64,000 nucleotides of DNA from the NCBI GenBank assembly GCA_028673005.1, contig CM054113.1, positions 69,049,850-69,113,849 on the forward strand, written 5' to 3'. The stretch is from Tanypteryx hageni (Eukaryota; Arthropoda; Insecta; Odonata; Petaluridae). The translations under genes were made by a program, and so were the position numbers. Position 1 is the stretch's first letter. Each line of letters begins with the position of its first letter. The notes under the pieces were generated by a model. It was not told the DNA's origin. It saw nothing but the letters and a program-made list of their open reading frames with translations, and made no database searches. Positions 21,401 to 32,594 of this stretch are shown one piece after another.

Positions 21401-24400
21401 CTGGCCATTCCTACGAGACAGTCTTGTGGTAGCACACACATAAGTATTGTTTTTGTGTAACAAATTCATAAGAGAAACACTTGGAAAAAAACTGTCGAAA
21501 TAAATTTGGTGGTTCTTCCCAAGATGGTTTTCAAGTAAATTCATGACGACTTGGCTTCCTAAAAGCATGTCTCTATTTTTACTCTCTTTTTTTCCTAAAT
21601 AAACATTTCCACCTAGTACATAACCATGTGGACTTGCTATCACCCAAATTTTAAACCCCCATTTGGTGGGCTTACCTTTTACATACTGTTTTATATAGTG
21701 GCGTCCTTTAAATGCCACCATTGCTTCATCAATAGCAAACTCACATCCTGGAGTGTATTTCTCATTAAAAGTGTCCATAACATCTAGCACTTGCCTGTTT
21801 GCAGTACATCATAACCATCTTCTGCTTCTTTTTTCTCATTAGTAATATCACTTACATAAAGTACTTAGTAATATGAGTGTACCTATTAAAAGTCATGCAG
21901 TTTCGAATCAAAGGACTGTCAATATCCTGACTCTGCCAATAATTTCTGCTTTTGGGCAAATCATACATACCCATGTGCACAAGAACACTGATATATGCTG
22001 TAATTTCCTCGTATGTAACATCTACCCATTCTTTGTCTATATTTCCTGAACACCGTTGTCGATATTCTGCATATTTGTTGGTGTTATCTACTGTTCTCTG
22101 AAAAAACTCTTCACACCCTAACATAAATAAACAATAAATCAACAAAATTCATCAGAGCCTACAGCCAAGTCATCACTAGGCACTTCATAATGTAAGGAAT
22201 ATTCCCATTTTGCTTGTAAACCACCATCACCTCTCACATTACTGCTAGAAGGGGTACCTTCCTATTCTGTGTTACTACCGCTAGAATTATTCCATTCAAG
22301 CAACTCGGCTACATCCGAATAACTAAAACTCTCAGTATCACTCGAAAAATCATCTCTGTTCGCTTCTCTTCCAATAACGGCTTCACCCAAAGAAGCCATG
22401 GTTAGAACTGAGGGACAGATAGATAAATATAATTTCTCAAGTGTCCTTTGAAGTGTTTACCTAGGCTTCCTCATCGAAAGCGAAAGAAGGAAAGGTTCTA
22501 CGTCAGGTATAAACAACCTCAACACAAAGGAAGTTTTCGTTAGCCCTAAAAGATAACGTGCAGATGGGAAGGGCATCACAGGCGATTTCAGCCAGGTTAG
22601 TACGGAGAGGGATAAATACAGACGGCCGGTTTTGGCCAGGTTAGTATGGGTCGAGAAAATGGACATTTAAATCTCAGTAGGGAGAGGGTTAAAGTTATTA
22701 AACAATAAAAAATGAATACTTGTAATTGAGTATTTTTATATGGCTGTATTTTATAGAAAATTGCCATAAGTTGTTTTTTGAATTAATATTTCATGTTATT
22801 TCTGACAAGGTAAATAACAAATTACAAACATACATTTTATCTTTTTTGAATGCGAGACATTAAAATGCAGTGAAAGTGGTTTACTGGAGAAAAATTTGCA
22901 CTTCCATTAAGTAAATTTGTATATAAGTTGAAAATATAAGAAATTTTCCTTATGCTAAATATGGCTATCTTGTCTTTAAGTTGCTTTCATAAGGCAAATT
23001 GAAATGTAAGTATGAAAGGAAATTAATTTATTAGCTTTCATAATGATTTTTTTTCAGAACTGATGGTGTTGGCAGCAAGGTTGACAAAGACAGTGAGATC
23101 AGCTATGAGCACGAGGATGAGACTGGAGGATGGGACAGTGGTGTTGCCTTATCTTCTCCTGGACGGGATACTGTGGAAAGTGAGAGCATGGAGAAGGAAG
23201 ATGATTCAAGGCAGATGCTACATAAAAGAACTTTGGAAAAGTCATCTGTTGATAGGAGAAAACAATCAAGGTCAAATTATTTTTTGAAAAATAAAGAAAC
23301 CCAAAAACATAATCAGAAATATGCAGAAATGGCCTTGGGCAATGTTGATGTTTTATCCTCTCCTAGAAAACATACTATAGAGGATGAAAAAACGAAGCAG
23401 GATGATGAAAAAAGCATGAGGCAGGAAGGAAGTGAGGAAAGTGTTGCATCTCCAAAATCAGCTGCTAAGAAAAAAGGTATTTTGAAAAATAAAAAGGAAG
23501 ATTCTTCTCTGAAGAAGGAGGATTTGATGAAAGAGCTTCTGAAAACTACCGAAAAGTCTTTTGGAATAGAGGAAACGGAACTATCTAAGAAAGATAACGC
23601 TAATGTCTTAACCTCTTCTGGAAAGCATACTGTCGAAAGTAGAATAACAGTGGAAAATGAACCAAACCATATGATGGAGGAAACTACTAGAAAAAGTGTA
23701 ATGTCTCCAAAACAAACTCCCAAGAAGAGAAAAAGTATAGCAAAGAACAAGAAGGAAGAAACTTCAACGAATGAAGATGTAATAATGGAATTTATGAAAA
23801 CTGTGAGAATGTCTTTTGGAGAAGAGAAAACTGAACCACAAAAAAAGGAGGAGCCCAAAGAATCAAGTAATATTGAAGATGAACAGAAAGCAGATACGAT
23901 TGAACAAAATTTAACTCTGGGCAGGCACAAACCTAGATCATCCTTGGGTACAGCTTCAAAAGATAGTGAACATAGGAAAAAGCTGAAATCTGCATGTAAT
24001 GTTTCACCTATTGGTGAAGATAATAAAATGATCTCTACGGTGGAAACTCAGGTAGAAAAAAGTGTCTCAGATAAAATACATGAATCTTTAAGTGTAATGG
24101 AAAGTAAAGACAAGGTAATGACAAAACAAATTTCAACCCAATCAAATGTTTTGGAAGAAACTATGCTGATGCCTCAAAACCCAGTTTTAAATAAAAACAG
24201 AAAATCTTTAGGCAAAAATAAAGAAAGTACAGCAAGGAATAGTATTAGTAAAGGAGATATGACTTCCAAAAGTTCTGTTTCTGTAAATGAAAAAGTGTTA
24301 GATACATCTAAGGAAACAAAAAAGGAAGTTGATGTTGACATAGAGAAATTATTAGCCATGAATAAAAAACTTTTGGGTATAGACTCACTTGGCGATGACA

Positions 24401-24900
24401 TGGTTAGTGAAGATAAACATGATAAAAGTGATAAATTATCAGGTGAAGAGAAAAAGACAAAGAAAAGAAAGAGAGAGAGTAAAGATGTATCAGAGAGCCC
24501 TCAAAGAAAAAAAGTTCTGAGAAAGTCAATTGAAAAGATAAAGTCTCCAAAAGTGTTGAAATCAGATAGCAGCATAGAGCAATCCAAAGTAATGAGTCCA
24601 AAAAACGTAGAAGAAAATAATGCTAGCCCACAAAGTCAAACATCAGCAAGTAAAGGTGCTTCCGTAACTTCACCGAATTCCGAAAGTTTTGATGCAGTGA
24701 AATCTACCCCAACCACTTCAGTTGCCAAAAAGGACAAAGCTGACTTGCCAGAATCTCCATCTGTTTCCAGTGCTGTGAAAAAATCTTCTGCAAACCATAA
24801 AAAGACAAAAAGAAAGTCTATTGCACCAGAGGTTGATCCTAATCTAAAAAATCATGTGGAAAAGTTACTCCTGGAAGCTATGCAAGCTCAAAATAAGTAA
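18235..24900 (+). CDS. POLR1F: RNA polymerase I subunit RPA43 (POLR1F/TWISTNB) with long lysine/serine-rich tail
   Basis: Four exons (18235-18416, 18837-18979, 19165-19372, 23058-24900) join in phase into 791 residues. Residues 1-177 follow RPA43: NLSSGIRENLDLLLLKYD, the tip-associated part KAIILGYNRIKILSRYGSIC and LQVEADFYLFNPAVGSKL, then the OB-like fold GHHLGCLVHKAFNVFIPINE and LPYIRGQLDIEEA. RPA43 pairs with RPA14-type subunits in the Pol I stalk that recruits Rrn3/TIF-IA for rRNA transcription. Exon 4 is a 614-residue low-complexity tail rich in Lys, Ser and Glu with many SPK/KKxK stretches, more than twice the size of the human protein's tail; it contains an 85-residue duplication. The second intron has a GC donor (AAG|GCAATT). 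Intron 3 hosts a piggyBac remnant. A poly(A) signal lies at 24924. Confidence 0.92.
18837..18979 (+). CDS. POLR1F: POLR1F exon 2 (too short for a standalone ORF)
   Basis: Acceptor GATTTCAG|G completes a Leu codon and opens FKAIILGYNRIKILSRYGSI. It ends CTCCAAG with the GC donor GCAATT. Joining to exon 3 gives the Gly that begins the LQG-VVCKRSGHHLG stretch expected in RPA43. No nearby GT donor keeps the frame. Confidence 0.85.
19165..19372 (+). CDS. POLR1F: POLR1F exon 3 (OB-like domain)
   Basis: Acceptor TTTTTGAAG|GT, donor CG|GTAATA. It codes GHHLGCLVHKAFNVFIPINE then IGQEVIFTVVNLDLTSGPLP, the RNA-binding OB-like part of the stalk subunit. Confidence 0.92.
20730..22692 (-). mobile_element. 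piggyBac-like element in POLR1F intron 3, degraded (copy 2)
   Basis: The minus strand codes a DDE_Tnp_1_7/PGBD-type transposase in several frames: start at 22399 (MASLGEAVIGREANRDDFSS), then 22145-21852 (ITAYISVLVHMGMYDLPKSR), 21790-21398 (FAIDEAMVAFKGRHYIKQYV, the first catalytic Asp region), 21347-20973 (GVDRADQSRCYYDFGRKTKK, the late catalytic region) and a Cys-rich C-terminal end (RKRVCTCCSSRKRQTPAGRC). Stops and frameshifts lie near 22260, 21810, 21390 and 20810. The right end GGGAGAGGG abuts TTAA (22689-22692), the piggyBac target; the left terminus is not visible. It is transcribed antisense to its host gene. Confidence 0.85.
23058..24900 (+). CDS. POLR1F: POLR1F exon 4 (disordered basic tail)
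   Basis: Acceptor TTTTTTTTCAG|A. It opens with an acidic segment (YEHEDETGGWDSGVALSSPG), then a Lys/Ser/Glu-rich tail with two copies of an 85-residue unit (residues about 277-361 and 362-445) sharing KHT, SPK, KNKKE and a SFG-EET/EKTE end. The last residues LKNHVEKLLLEAMQAQN look helical. Stop TAA at 24898-24900. Confidence 0.92.
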
Positions 24901-24923
24901 ATGTTTTTTTCCGATTGAGATGA

Positions 24924-24929
24924 AATAAA
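24924..24929 (+). terminator. POLR1F polyadenylation signal AATAAA
   Basis: AATAAA 24 bp after the stop codon, followed by a T-rich stretch (24950-24970). The 3' UTR would be very short. Confidence 0.7.
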
Positions 24930-25537
24930 AGGACTCCTTTATCTAAAGTATTTTGATTTTTTTTGTGCCTCTTGTTAGTAGTAGCTATTTACAGCTGTGG
25001 TAGTTAATATGTGATAAACCAACGCTTTTTGTTGCATGGAAATCTGGCACCTGAAATAAAAAGATAATGCTGTCCCAATTCATGACACATGAGCTCAGAT
25101 CGGCAGCAACAATACTCAATACTACAATGCCCCTCCTAGAAAAGCACCGTCTGAGTCAGTCACATCTGAAACTCACCTGTGACTAACTAAATGTGAGCTA
25201 TGATCAGAGTTCCCATTTTAGAAAAATGAATCAGGAGAATTTTGTTTGAGGAATGAGATGTTAGAATAGCACACAATTTCAATTCATTAATACAAAGCAT
25301 ACTTGAAACTAAAGTATTTAGATTAAAATTATTCAGTTCAACTGTAACTAAATACTGGAAGGTGAATTGCCTTTCAACCATTTATTGAAAGTGTCGTAAG
25401 AAATGTTTACATCAGCGTATGTGAGGTAGATGGCTGCTATCAGTTTTGTTTCTTTCAACATGACTTGGCTCTCCCTGAGCCAGATGATGTAAAAACAGTC
25501 AATTTCTTAAGTTTACCATACAGCTTGCTTACTAGAT
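24930..25537. other. Intergenic DNA, no gene seen
   Basis: Downstream of POLR1F; AT-rich with short frames only. Confidence 0.4.
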
Positions 25538-28500
25538 CAGGGGTCGGCAACCTATTGACCACACGACCCCCCAAGAGAGCTTGATGTGGCCCACGAAGCG
25601 GTAATGAAAAAGTGACCGGAAAAATTTCACATGGGCAATTTCTTATTAATTCAGTAAAATGATGGTCTCAAAATCTTTGCTGGTAAAGTTTTAATGCTAA
25701 AAAATTATGTAGACTTGATGATTTTTGCTTATATGAGACCACAGGAACTCTAGATAACCAGGCCTGATGAGAGGGGGTGGGCAGTGAGGGTCGCTGCAAT
25801 TGAGGTATGGACACAAGGTCGGTATTTAATTGCAAAATTTTGGATTACACATCATCTGTAAGGTGGCCCCAAAAAGAATTCCTCTTCTCTTCAGAAGGGC
25901 ACCTGATCGTGTGTTCCAGACTTCAGTGAGCCACTGGGCCATTAATTCAGTGGTCATTCAGCCATTCTTATTACACTTGAATATCTGCTTGGACATATTT
26001 TATCTTGATTATCATAAATGGTGGCAGTTTCCTCCCATCAGCTAATACTGACAGCATTACACTACCTTTTTGAACTTCACATGCTTGCAGTTGGCGAATT
26101 TGCACTTCGCGATAAATTGTTTTATGACCATTACGTCTGTTATTGCTGATTACAGTAAAACCTCGTTATTTCGATCCCGGATAATTTGAAATAACGTGTA
26201 ATTCGAAGCTAAGAGCAGTCCCTGGCAAACATCATAGGATTTTGTGCAAAATCTCGAATGAGCTCTGATATGTCCAACTGTTGACCCAACTCATGTTCAA
26301 TTGAAAGCATTGCCAACCCAACCAAGCGTGATTCGGTCATTGTTGATCTTAAGTAAGTTTTAATTAACTTGAGTTTTGAAAATCTACATTCACCACCAGC
26401 TACTGTAATAGGAATACACAAAATTCTCAATGCAATTGCTAGATTCGGCGCCAAGTCATTTTCTCAATACACCCTATGGAGAACTATCTTTCTTGATTAT
26501 CTCCTCATTGAGCTCAACTGCCTCAAAATCTTTTGATTGAGTTTTTTCTTCTGTGAGAATGTCTTTAAGATAGTGGCAATGCTTTAACAGGATATTTGAT
26601 GGCACATCTTAAAGTTGACTAATTATACAAAAAATTAAAATACAAACTGGGATGTTTCACTTGATGAAATCTCTCCTGTATTGAATTTATGACTGAATCT
26701 AGTACACTGTAGAAAAAATCAGCTTTGTATCACAGCTCTGGATCTGGTGGATTTATCTTCAGATTCACTAAGATGCCTATTTTTTCGGTTCTGTGATTGT
26801 ACATTTAAAAATTTGGTGACTATTTTCGACTCTCCCATTTCTTCTGTCAATATCTTAGCATTGACCATTGCACTGGAAAATCCTTCACCAGATCTGTAAT
26901 TCTGCATGTAATTTAGCACACCGTCTAGTGCATCTATGCAAGCTGGTAGATCAAACTGTGGTGTCAGAAACATTTTGCTGACGATGTTAATATGCTGAAG
27001 AATATTGTGCCAAACAACAAGGGAACACAAAAAATTGAATTTACAAAGCTTCCGAACAAGTATTTCCACCTCTTGTCTTGCTATTCTATCCACCGTCTCA
27101 TCCTTTATAAGGTCAAGTAAAGCATCATAAATTTTGCTTGGTACTGTATTGTTCGAATTGTAACAATTTGACTTGCCCATCTTGTCTCATAGAGAGGTTT
27201 AAGTGTTAAACTGGTGATATGTTTCTTTAAAACGTCCCATCGGTATGTAGATGCAGCAAAGAAAATGAACAAATTCTGTTTGATTCCAAAAAATGAAACC
27301 GCTTCTCTGGATCTCATCACAGCATCATTTACTACTAGGTTAAGGGATTGGCAGCTGTATGGAACATAGAAAGCTCTTGGATTTGTATCATGAATGCACT
27401 TTTGAACAGCAGAATGTTTTCTCTTCATGTTTGAGCCGTTATCGTATCCTTGTCCTCTCATATTCTCAATGGCCAAATTCAATTCACTAAGGTTTTTAAT
27501 CAAAACATCAGTGAGTTTGGCCCCAGTTGTGCTAATTAGAGACACAAAACCAAGAAAATGTTCCCAAACTTCGGGATTAACGTTTCCATCGCTATTACTT
27601 TCAGTCGTAACAAAGCAAATAATGATTGTCATCTGTTCTACATGGATAACATCTGGAGTGCAGTCAACAATTATGCTGTAGCACTACTCTTTTTTAACCA
27701 TGCAAAGTATTTTATTTTTATTTTTCCCAGACAGTAGGCTGATGAGCTCATTTTGAATGTCTTTCCCAAGGTAGTGTTGCTGCATATAACTTCTAGCTAT
27801 ACGCATGAGATGTTCTGACATTACACTGTCAAATTTAGCTATAAGTTCAACAAGTTTCAAATAATTTCCATTGTTGTGGGCATAGAGTTGGTCAGATGTT
27901 CCCCGAAATGGTAAACATTGTTGTCCTAAGAAATGAATGACAGCAATGAGTTGCTCGAGAATGCTTTGCCAGTGTCTAGTTCCAGCATTTAGGATGTGCT
28001 GTTGACTGCTGTCTATAGAATTTTCAGAGTTCAGTCTTCGCGACAATTTCACCCACTGATGGTGTGTGTCGAGATGAGAACTAGATTTCTCGTGCTGGCT
28101 CAGGTATGCCGATATATGTCTCCAGTCGTTATAACCTTCATTCATTAATGCAGTCTTATTGGAAGTGAAGTTTACAATAGAAACACTATACAGAGTTTTT
28201 ACTAACAGAATATACAAGCCATGTTCTACAGATTACTTCTCCATTGCAGAGATGACGCTGATAGTTTCTTGTCGTAAACCGTCGACCAGAACTGTCTTGG
28301 GGGAATATGGAATTTTCTCAGCATTTTAACCAGTCCTTTACGAATAAATGTTAATTTTAGCGAATCATCAATTACCTCCGCCCACATTCCCAAATCTCTT
28401 AGATTCCCAAAAATTTCACTTTCTGTATGAAAACTTGTTAATGTGGAATCATTTTCATGGCTTTCTTTCTCTTTCAAAAGGGGGTCAAAAACCAATTCTG

Positions 28501-28691
28501 TACACTCCAAACTCTGTGTTTATTGTAATTGCCTTCCACAGAGGTATTTGTTGATGCACACTGTAAATCTTGAGTATTTTAACTTTTAAAAAATTTTCAA
28601 GTGTGCCTACTTCTTTATTTAATTCCCTCACTTTAGCTGCTTTTCTTTTCTTATACTCTGCTCCTGGCAGTTGTCGTCTACCATCTGACAT
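25538..28691 (-). mobile_element. hAT element with ZMYM1-like transposase, degraded
   Basis: Minus-strand pieces give a ZMYM1/TTF-type hAT transposase: start at 28691 (MSDGRRQLPGAEYKKRKAAK), 28510-28226, 28217-27684 (YNDWRHISAYLSQHEKSSSH, then LGKDIQNELISLLSGKNKNK), 27632-27105 (RGQGYDNGSNMKRKHSAVQ, containing a conserved catalytic-region Asp), 27180-26719, and the hAT C-terminal dimerisation block 26454-26209 (VAGGECRFSKLKLIKTYLRS). Frameshifts separate the pieces. CAGGGGTCGGCAACC at 25538 is a hAT-type terminus on the 3' side; no matching 5' terminus was found. At 26155-26200 there is a small pogo-type end (CAGTAAAACCTCGTTATTTCG). Confidence 0.85.
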
Positions 28692-28959
28692 TGTGTACCC
28701 TGAAATTGAACATTTTTATAAGTACTATTTTAAGATTGACATTTGCAAATTGATTTTACAAATGAGTTATGTGATCATCCAAAACTGAAGCAGTCTCGTG
28801 AGAAAGAGACCCATGTGCACGGCACTCTGGCAGACAGAGAGGTAGTCTGGCCGGAGGAGTGCCTCTCTCAGGCTAAGTGGTTGATTGTTTTCAGGCCTTA
28901 AATGTGATCCATGTTATTATTTGTTGAATGTAAACGACTTAGCTCTGCTTGTTGTTTCT

Positions 28960-29605
28960 CTCTTTATTGATTGATTGATTGATTTATTGTAACGTATGAT
29001 TCTCTGGCACGTATTTTGAACGCAATTACTAAAAGAAATGTTATAACTTTATTACGCTAGGTTTTGATTTTCTGCGATACTTTTCTATCGTAATTAGTAA
29101 AAGAAATTGGAACCACTCTTCAATGCTAGTGTTTTTTGCGGCTTGGAAATGTTTGTTGCAGAATCCAGGAAAACATTTGTGCATGATGCACTCAACATTC
29201 CATTTCACCAGTTCAATTTAAATTAAACCATTTCCTTAGAATGAACAAAAGAAGATCGAAAATCACACGCGAAATTGTGTTGAGATAAACTGTACAAGTG
29301 CGGAAAGAAGTGTTATTGCCTTGATATGCTGGGTTTTCATTTGCTATTGCTTGTTTTGAAGGCAATTAAAAATATTTTTTCACTCTACAATGCTAGGTTT
29401 TCATTTGCGGTTGTTTTCTTTTATTTTCTGTTAAACTGCATTTATGATAAAAAAGTGAATTTATTAGGTTGGCTGGGAACCACTCTCTCGTAATAACATG
29501 GCGTCTTATGGGAAAATAGGACTTGCACTTCGCGAATATGCATTTCGCGTCAGTTTTCCAGAACCAATTATTCGCGAAGTTCAAAAAGGTGATGTACTGT
29601 AGGTA
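28960..29605. repeat. Dispersed repeat B, copy 1 (ends in ACTTCGCG motif)
   Basis: Shares GCGGCTTGGAAATGTTTGTTGCAGAA with 33080-33110 and ATCTTATGGGAAAAYAGGAC...ACTTCGCRAATWTGCATTT...GTCAGTTTTCC with 33655-33730 and 36750-36830. No coding capacity. It begins near a short GATT tandem repeat (28965-28985). Confidence 0.65.
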
Positions 29606-29633
29606 ATGAGCTAGCTTTTCCCTTGCCTCTAAT

Positions 29634-30389
29634 TTAATTTATAATTTTCCATGCCTTAGAAATATTTCTTGTATTTTTTAACCGATAATCATTATAAGAT
29701 TTTTTGGCATTTTTGATAAGGGACCTACACTGATGCTTGATAGCTTTATAGTAATCGTTGGTGTTAGCATCAGCTGATAGTTTATCAGCTAAAGCAAACA
29801 TTTTTATTAGCTTTGAGAAGGACTTAATTTCATTGGTGACCCGGTTCTTACATTTATTGCACTTGGGCTTAAATTTAGATATAAAGAATGCACGGTTGAA
29901 GTAATAAAGGTAGGCTGAATATAAATTATTAAAATTGTCATTAAAAGATGAGGCAAGATAAACATTTGACCAATCATGTTTAGCAAGAAAATTACAAAAA
30001 TATTGGGCATTTTGTGGTGAAAAAAACCTAATTAATGTGGGAGCATAGGAAATGCTTTGGGATGATATTGTTTTAAAAGTTGACAAGACAACACAGTTAT
30101 CTGAGATCAGTGGATCAAAAACTTCGGATTCTAATTTAGAAACACAGTAATTGGTAAAGATAATATCTAGCAATGAAGAACAGTGAGGTGTAATTCTAGT
30201 TGGACTTCTGACCAGACCTTTAAAATTGAAGATATAAAAGAGAGACTTTAGTATACTTTGCTCAGGTCCCTTACTAAGGAGGTTGCAGTTTAGATCACCA
30301 GCCACAATGCTATGAGATAACCAAGCATTAGCCCAGATCCGAAGACCATTCCTCCTCCCTTTCCATATAGCTCTTAAGTGTTGACGCAT
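29634..30389 (-). pseudogene. LINE fragment: C-terminal endonuclease and pre-RT region
   Basis: A 251-residue frame. HSIVAGDLNCNLLSKGPEQS is the GDxN endonuclease motif, SSLLDIIFTNYCVSKLE a D-x-I-x-TN block, and LISDNCVVLSTF the final SDH motif with His replaced by Asn; then comes a Lys/Tyr-rich pre-RT region. It resembles the LINE at 56650-59381 and belongs to the broad CR1/Jockey group. Both ends are truncated and there is no reverse transcriptase, so it is inactive. Confidence 0.75.
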
Positions 30390-30868
30390 AAGAAAAAATA
30401 TTCATCTCAAGAGTGAGAGACATCACAAAGCAGATAAACAGTGCCTGCATCCCCTTTCGCCACACAATAGCTTTCCTGCAGAGGGTCGGTTAGTCTCATT
30501 GTCAGCATTGAATAGTGGTTTTTAGAACCCACAATTCGCATAACTACGCGAAAATTCAATCACATAATTTTACGTATAATATAGGTAAAAGGAAAACAGT
30601 AAAAATAGCAGAATTAAGCACAATAGGGAGGTCCAAGGTTACTGTTTTGAAATATATCAAGGTTTTTCAGATTTAAGAAAATTTATTGCTTAAAAAAAAA
30701 TAGAGAAGTTAACGATCTCCGCGGGGTGCCCAGTACGACCGCATATGAAGTTTTCGTCCTGCGTACTACTGGGTACGCAGGACGACGCTGAGCGTTTCTC
30801 ACAATTCTAAGAGATCTTCCATAAAATACGTCATGCTTATGTTTGCCATCTTAGTTTTCCCTTCCCTA

Positions 30869-31582
30869 GGCCCGGCGCACATTGAGACGCAGGCAGGACA
30901 GGGCAGGTTTTTGTGTTTCCTAACTTTCAATAGGAAACCGCACATTGCAACGCAGCGCAGGACAGCACAGGCGCGGATCTGCTCTGCCCTGCGTGGGTTT
31001 GTCCTCGAAGCAGTTTCCTGCGTCTGCTCGCTACGTGGAGTTGGTTTCCTATCTGTTGCGCGCGGCTATCTTCTGCAATGGGTGAAGAACTGATCGAAAA
31101 GGTTCGATTTCATGGAGTTCTGTACGATACCTCATGCGAAGATTATATGAAGACGATGAAATTATGTACTTCATCAAACTGTTCTCTACTCATGTCAGTC
31201 GGAAATAATTGCAAAATCTATCATCCAAAAATTCCGATGTTAAGACGAATTCACCGTTAGAGCAACGTTTCTCCATGTTCTCACTTCTCCAAAACGACTT
31301 CTTCCTTTTATCTGCGCTGTATACCGTAATTAATTGTTCTACTTCAAAATCAGAGTCAGATTCCGAACTGAGATCTAATAACGTGCTTTCCGCAAAAATT
31401 GAAGATATGACAAAAAAAGTTGCAGAACCACTCTCAAAGGAATCTGCTTCCTAACTGATAAAACCTGCGTCTCAATATGCGCTTCCCCTGCTTTTCCTGC
31501 CCTGCGTCACCTGTCTCACAGCACTGCCCTGCTTTGCGCTGCCCTGCTTTGCGCTGCCCTGCGTCTCTATGTACGCCAGGCC
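30869..31582 (+). mobile_element. PIF/Harbinger-type derivative carrying a MADF-domain exon
   Basis: Termini GGCCCGGCGCACATTGAGAC and, reversed, GGCCTGGCGTACATAGAGAC form an inverted repeat of some 26 bp with subterminal GCAGGGCAGCGCA motifs. The plus-strand frame at 31078 starts MGEELIEKVRFHGVLYDTSC, a MADF domain beginning, as in the second protein of Harbinger elements. No nuclease gene is left. Flanks CTA and TAA could be a worn 3-bp duplication. Confidence 0.65.
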
Positions 31583-31921
31583 TAAACTCGGCGTGCTACG
31601 CTAAGCTTGACCCCTACTTCTCCCTCCTGCCTGCATGGATTTAAATATCCTCGCCAGCAGTCCCAAAGGGAGAATGCATTGAATACGTATTGCAGAAAAG
31701 AATTCCTAAGTACATAACTGTAAAATCATCACGTCACAACAAATACGACCACGTTATTTTGAGAGCACGCATATTTTATTATAGTTGTGTAATATGGATG
31801 GAAATATAACTACAATGCAATGTATGAAATTGCCTAGATCTAATAAAGAATTAATTAATTCATTATTTTTTACTAAATTGGAGAGAATTACTACGTGATG
31901 GTTCCTATCTATCATCTAGAC

Positions 31922-32178
31922 CAGTGATGTGCAACCTGTGGCCTTCCAAAAATTTGCACTTTTGAATTTCATTAAAACATCGGCTTAACTAACCGCCGAA
32001 TCATTAGGGAGGAAGATAATTGTCGAAAGGTGAAAAAGATGGCTTTAGAATTAAAATTCAACCTACCATAACTACTTAAACTGTCTATATATTGATAGTA
32101 TGTTTTTAATATTGCGTGGCACTTCGCAAATTTATCCGTGTGTGTGTGGCCCGCGATTAAAAAGGTTGCGCACCACTG
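31922..32178. mobile_element. hAT-type MITE
   Basis: 257 bp bounded by CAGTGATGTGCAACC and GGTTGCGCACCACTG and flanked by ATCTAGAC (31914-31921) and ATCTAAAC (32179-32186), an 8-bp duplication with one change. No coding capacity. Confidence 0.85.
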
Positions 32179-32594
32179 ATCTAAACAATATTTCACACAA
32201 GCGTTTTCCCAATCTTTTTAGCAGGCATTTTCGCAATCTTTTGGCTGAGTATGCGCGGTTGAAAGTCTTTTCTTCCGAAACGTGGTGAAATACACACTGG
32301 GAAAATTGGGATGTTCACTCGATTCTATTTTTCACACGCGGTGGTGATCGTGTATCATGAATTAAGTGGTCACTTCAGCTCTGTTCACGAATTCGCCGTG
32401 TGTACGAAATTTAAAGGTCAATACGTTTTGTAGCAGAATGAATAGATAAAACTATATTGCGACTTTACTGTCCAAGTAGCGCATCGTAAGAAATTTTGAT
32501 TTTATTAAACTTCGTTTATTTCGAACCCGGATAATTTGAAGTTTTTGTGGCCCCATGAACTTCGAAATAACGAGGTTTCTATATTTGCATTTCG

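Noticed and set aside
23313..23930. 205-residue minus-strand frame
   Set aside because: Antisense shadow of the POLR1F tail, made of Phe/Ser from reversed Lys/Glu codons.
26155..32585. Single 6.4-kb pogo element between facing CGTTATTTCGA ends
   Set aside because: The ends differ too much and unrelated complete elements fill the gap; more likely two separate fragments.
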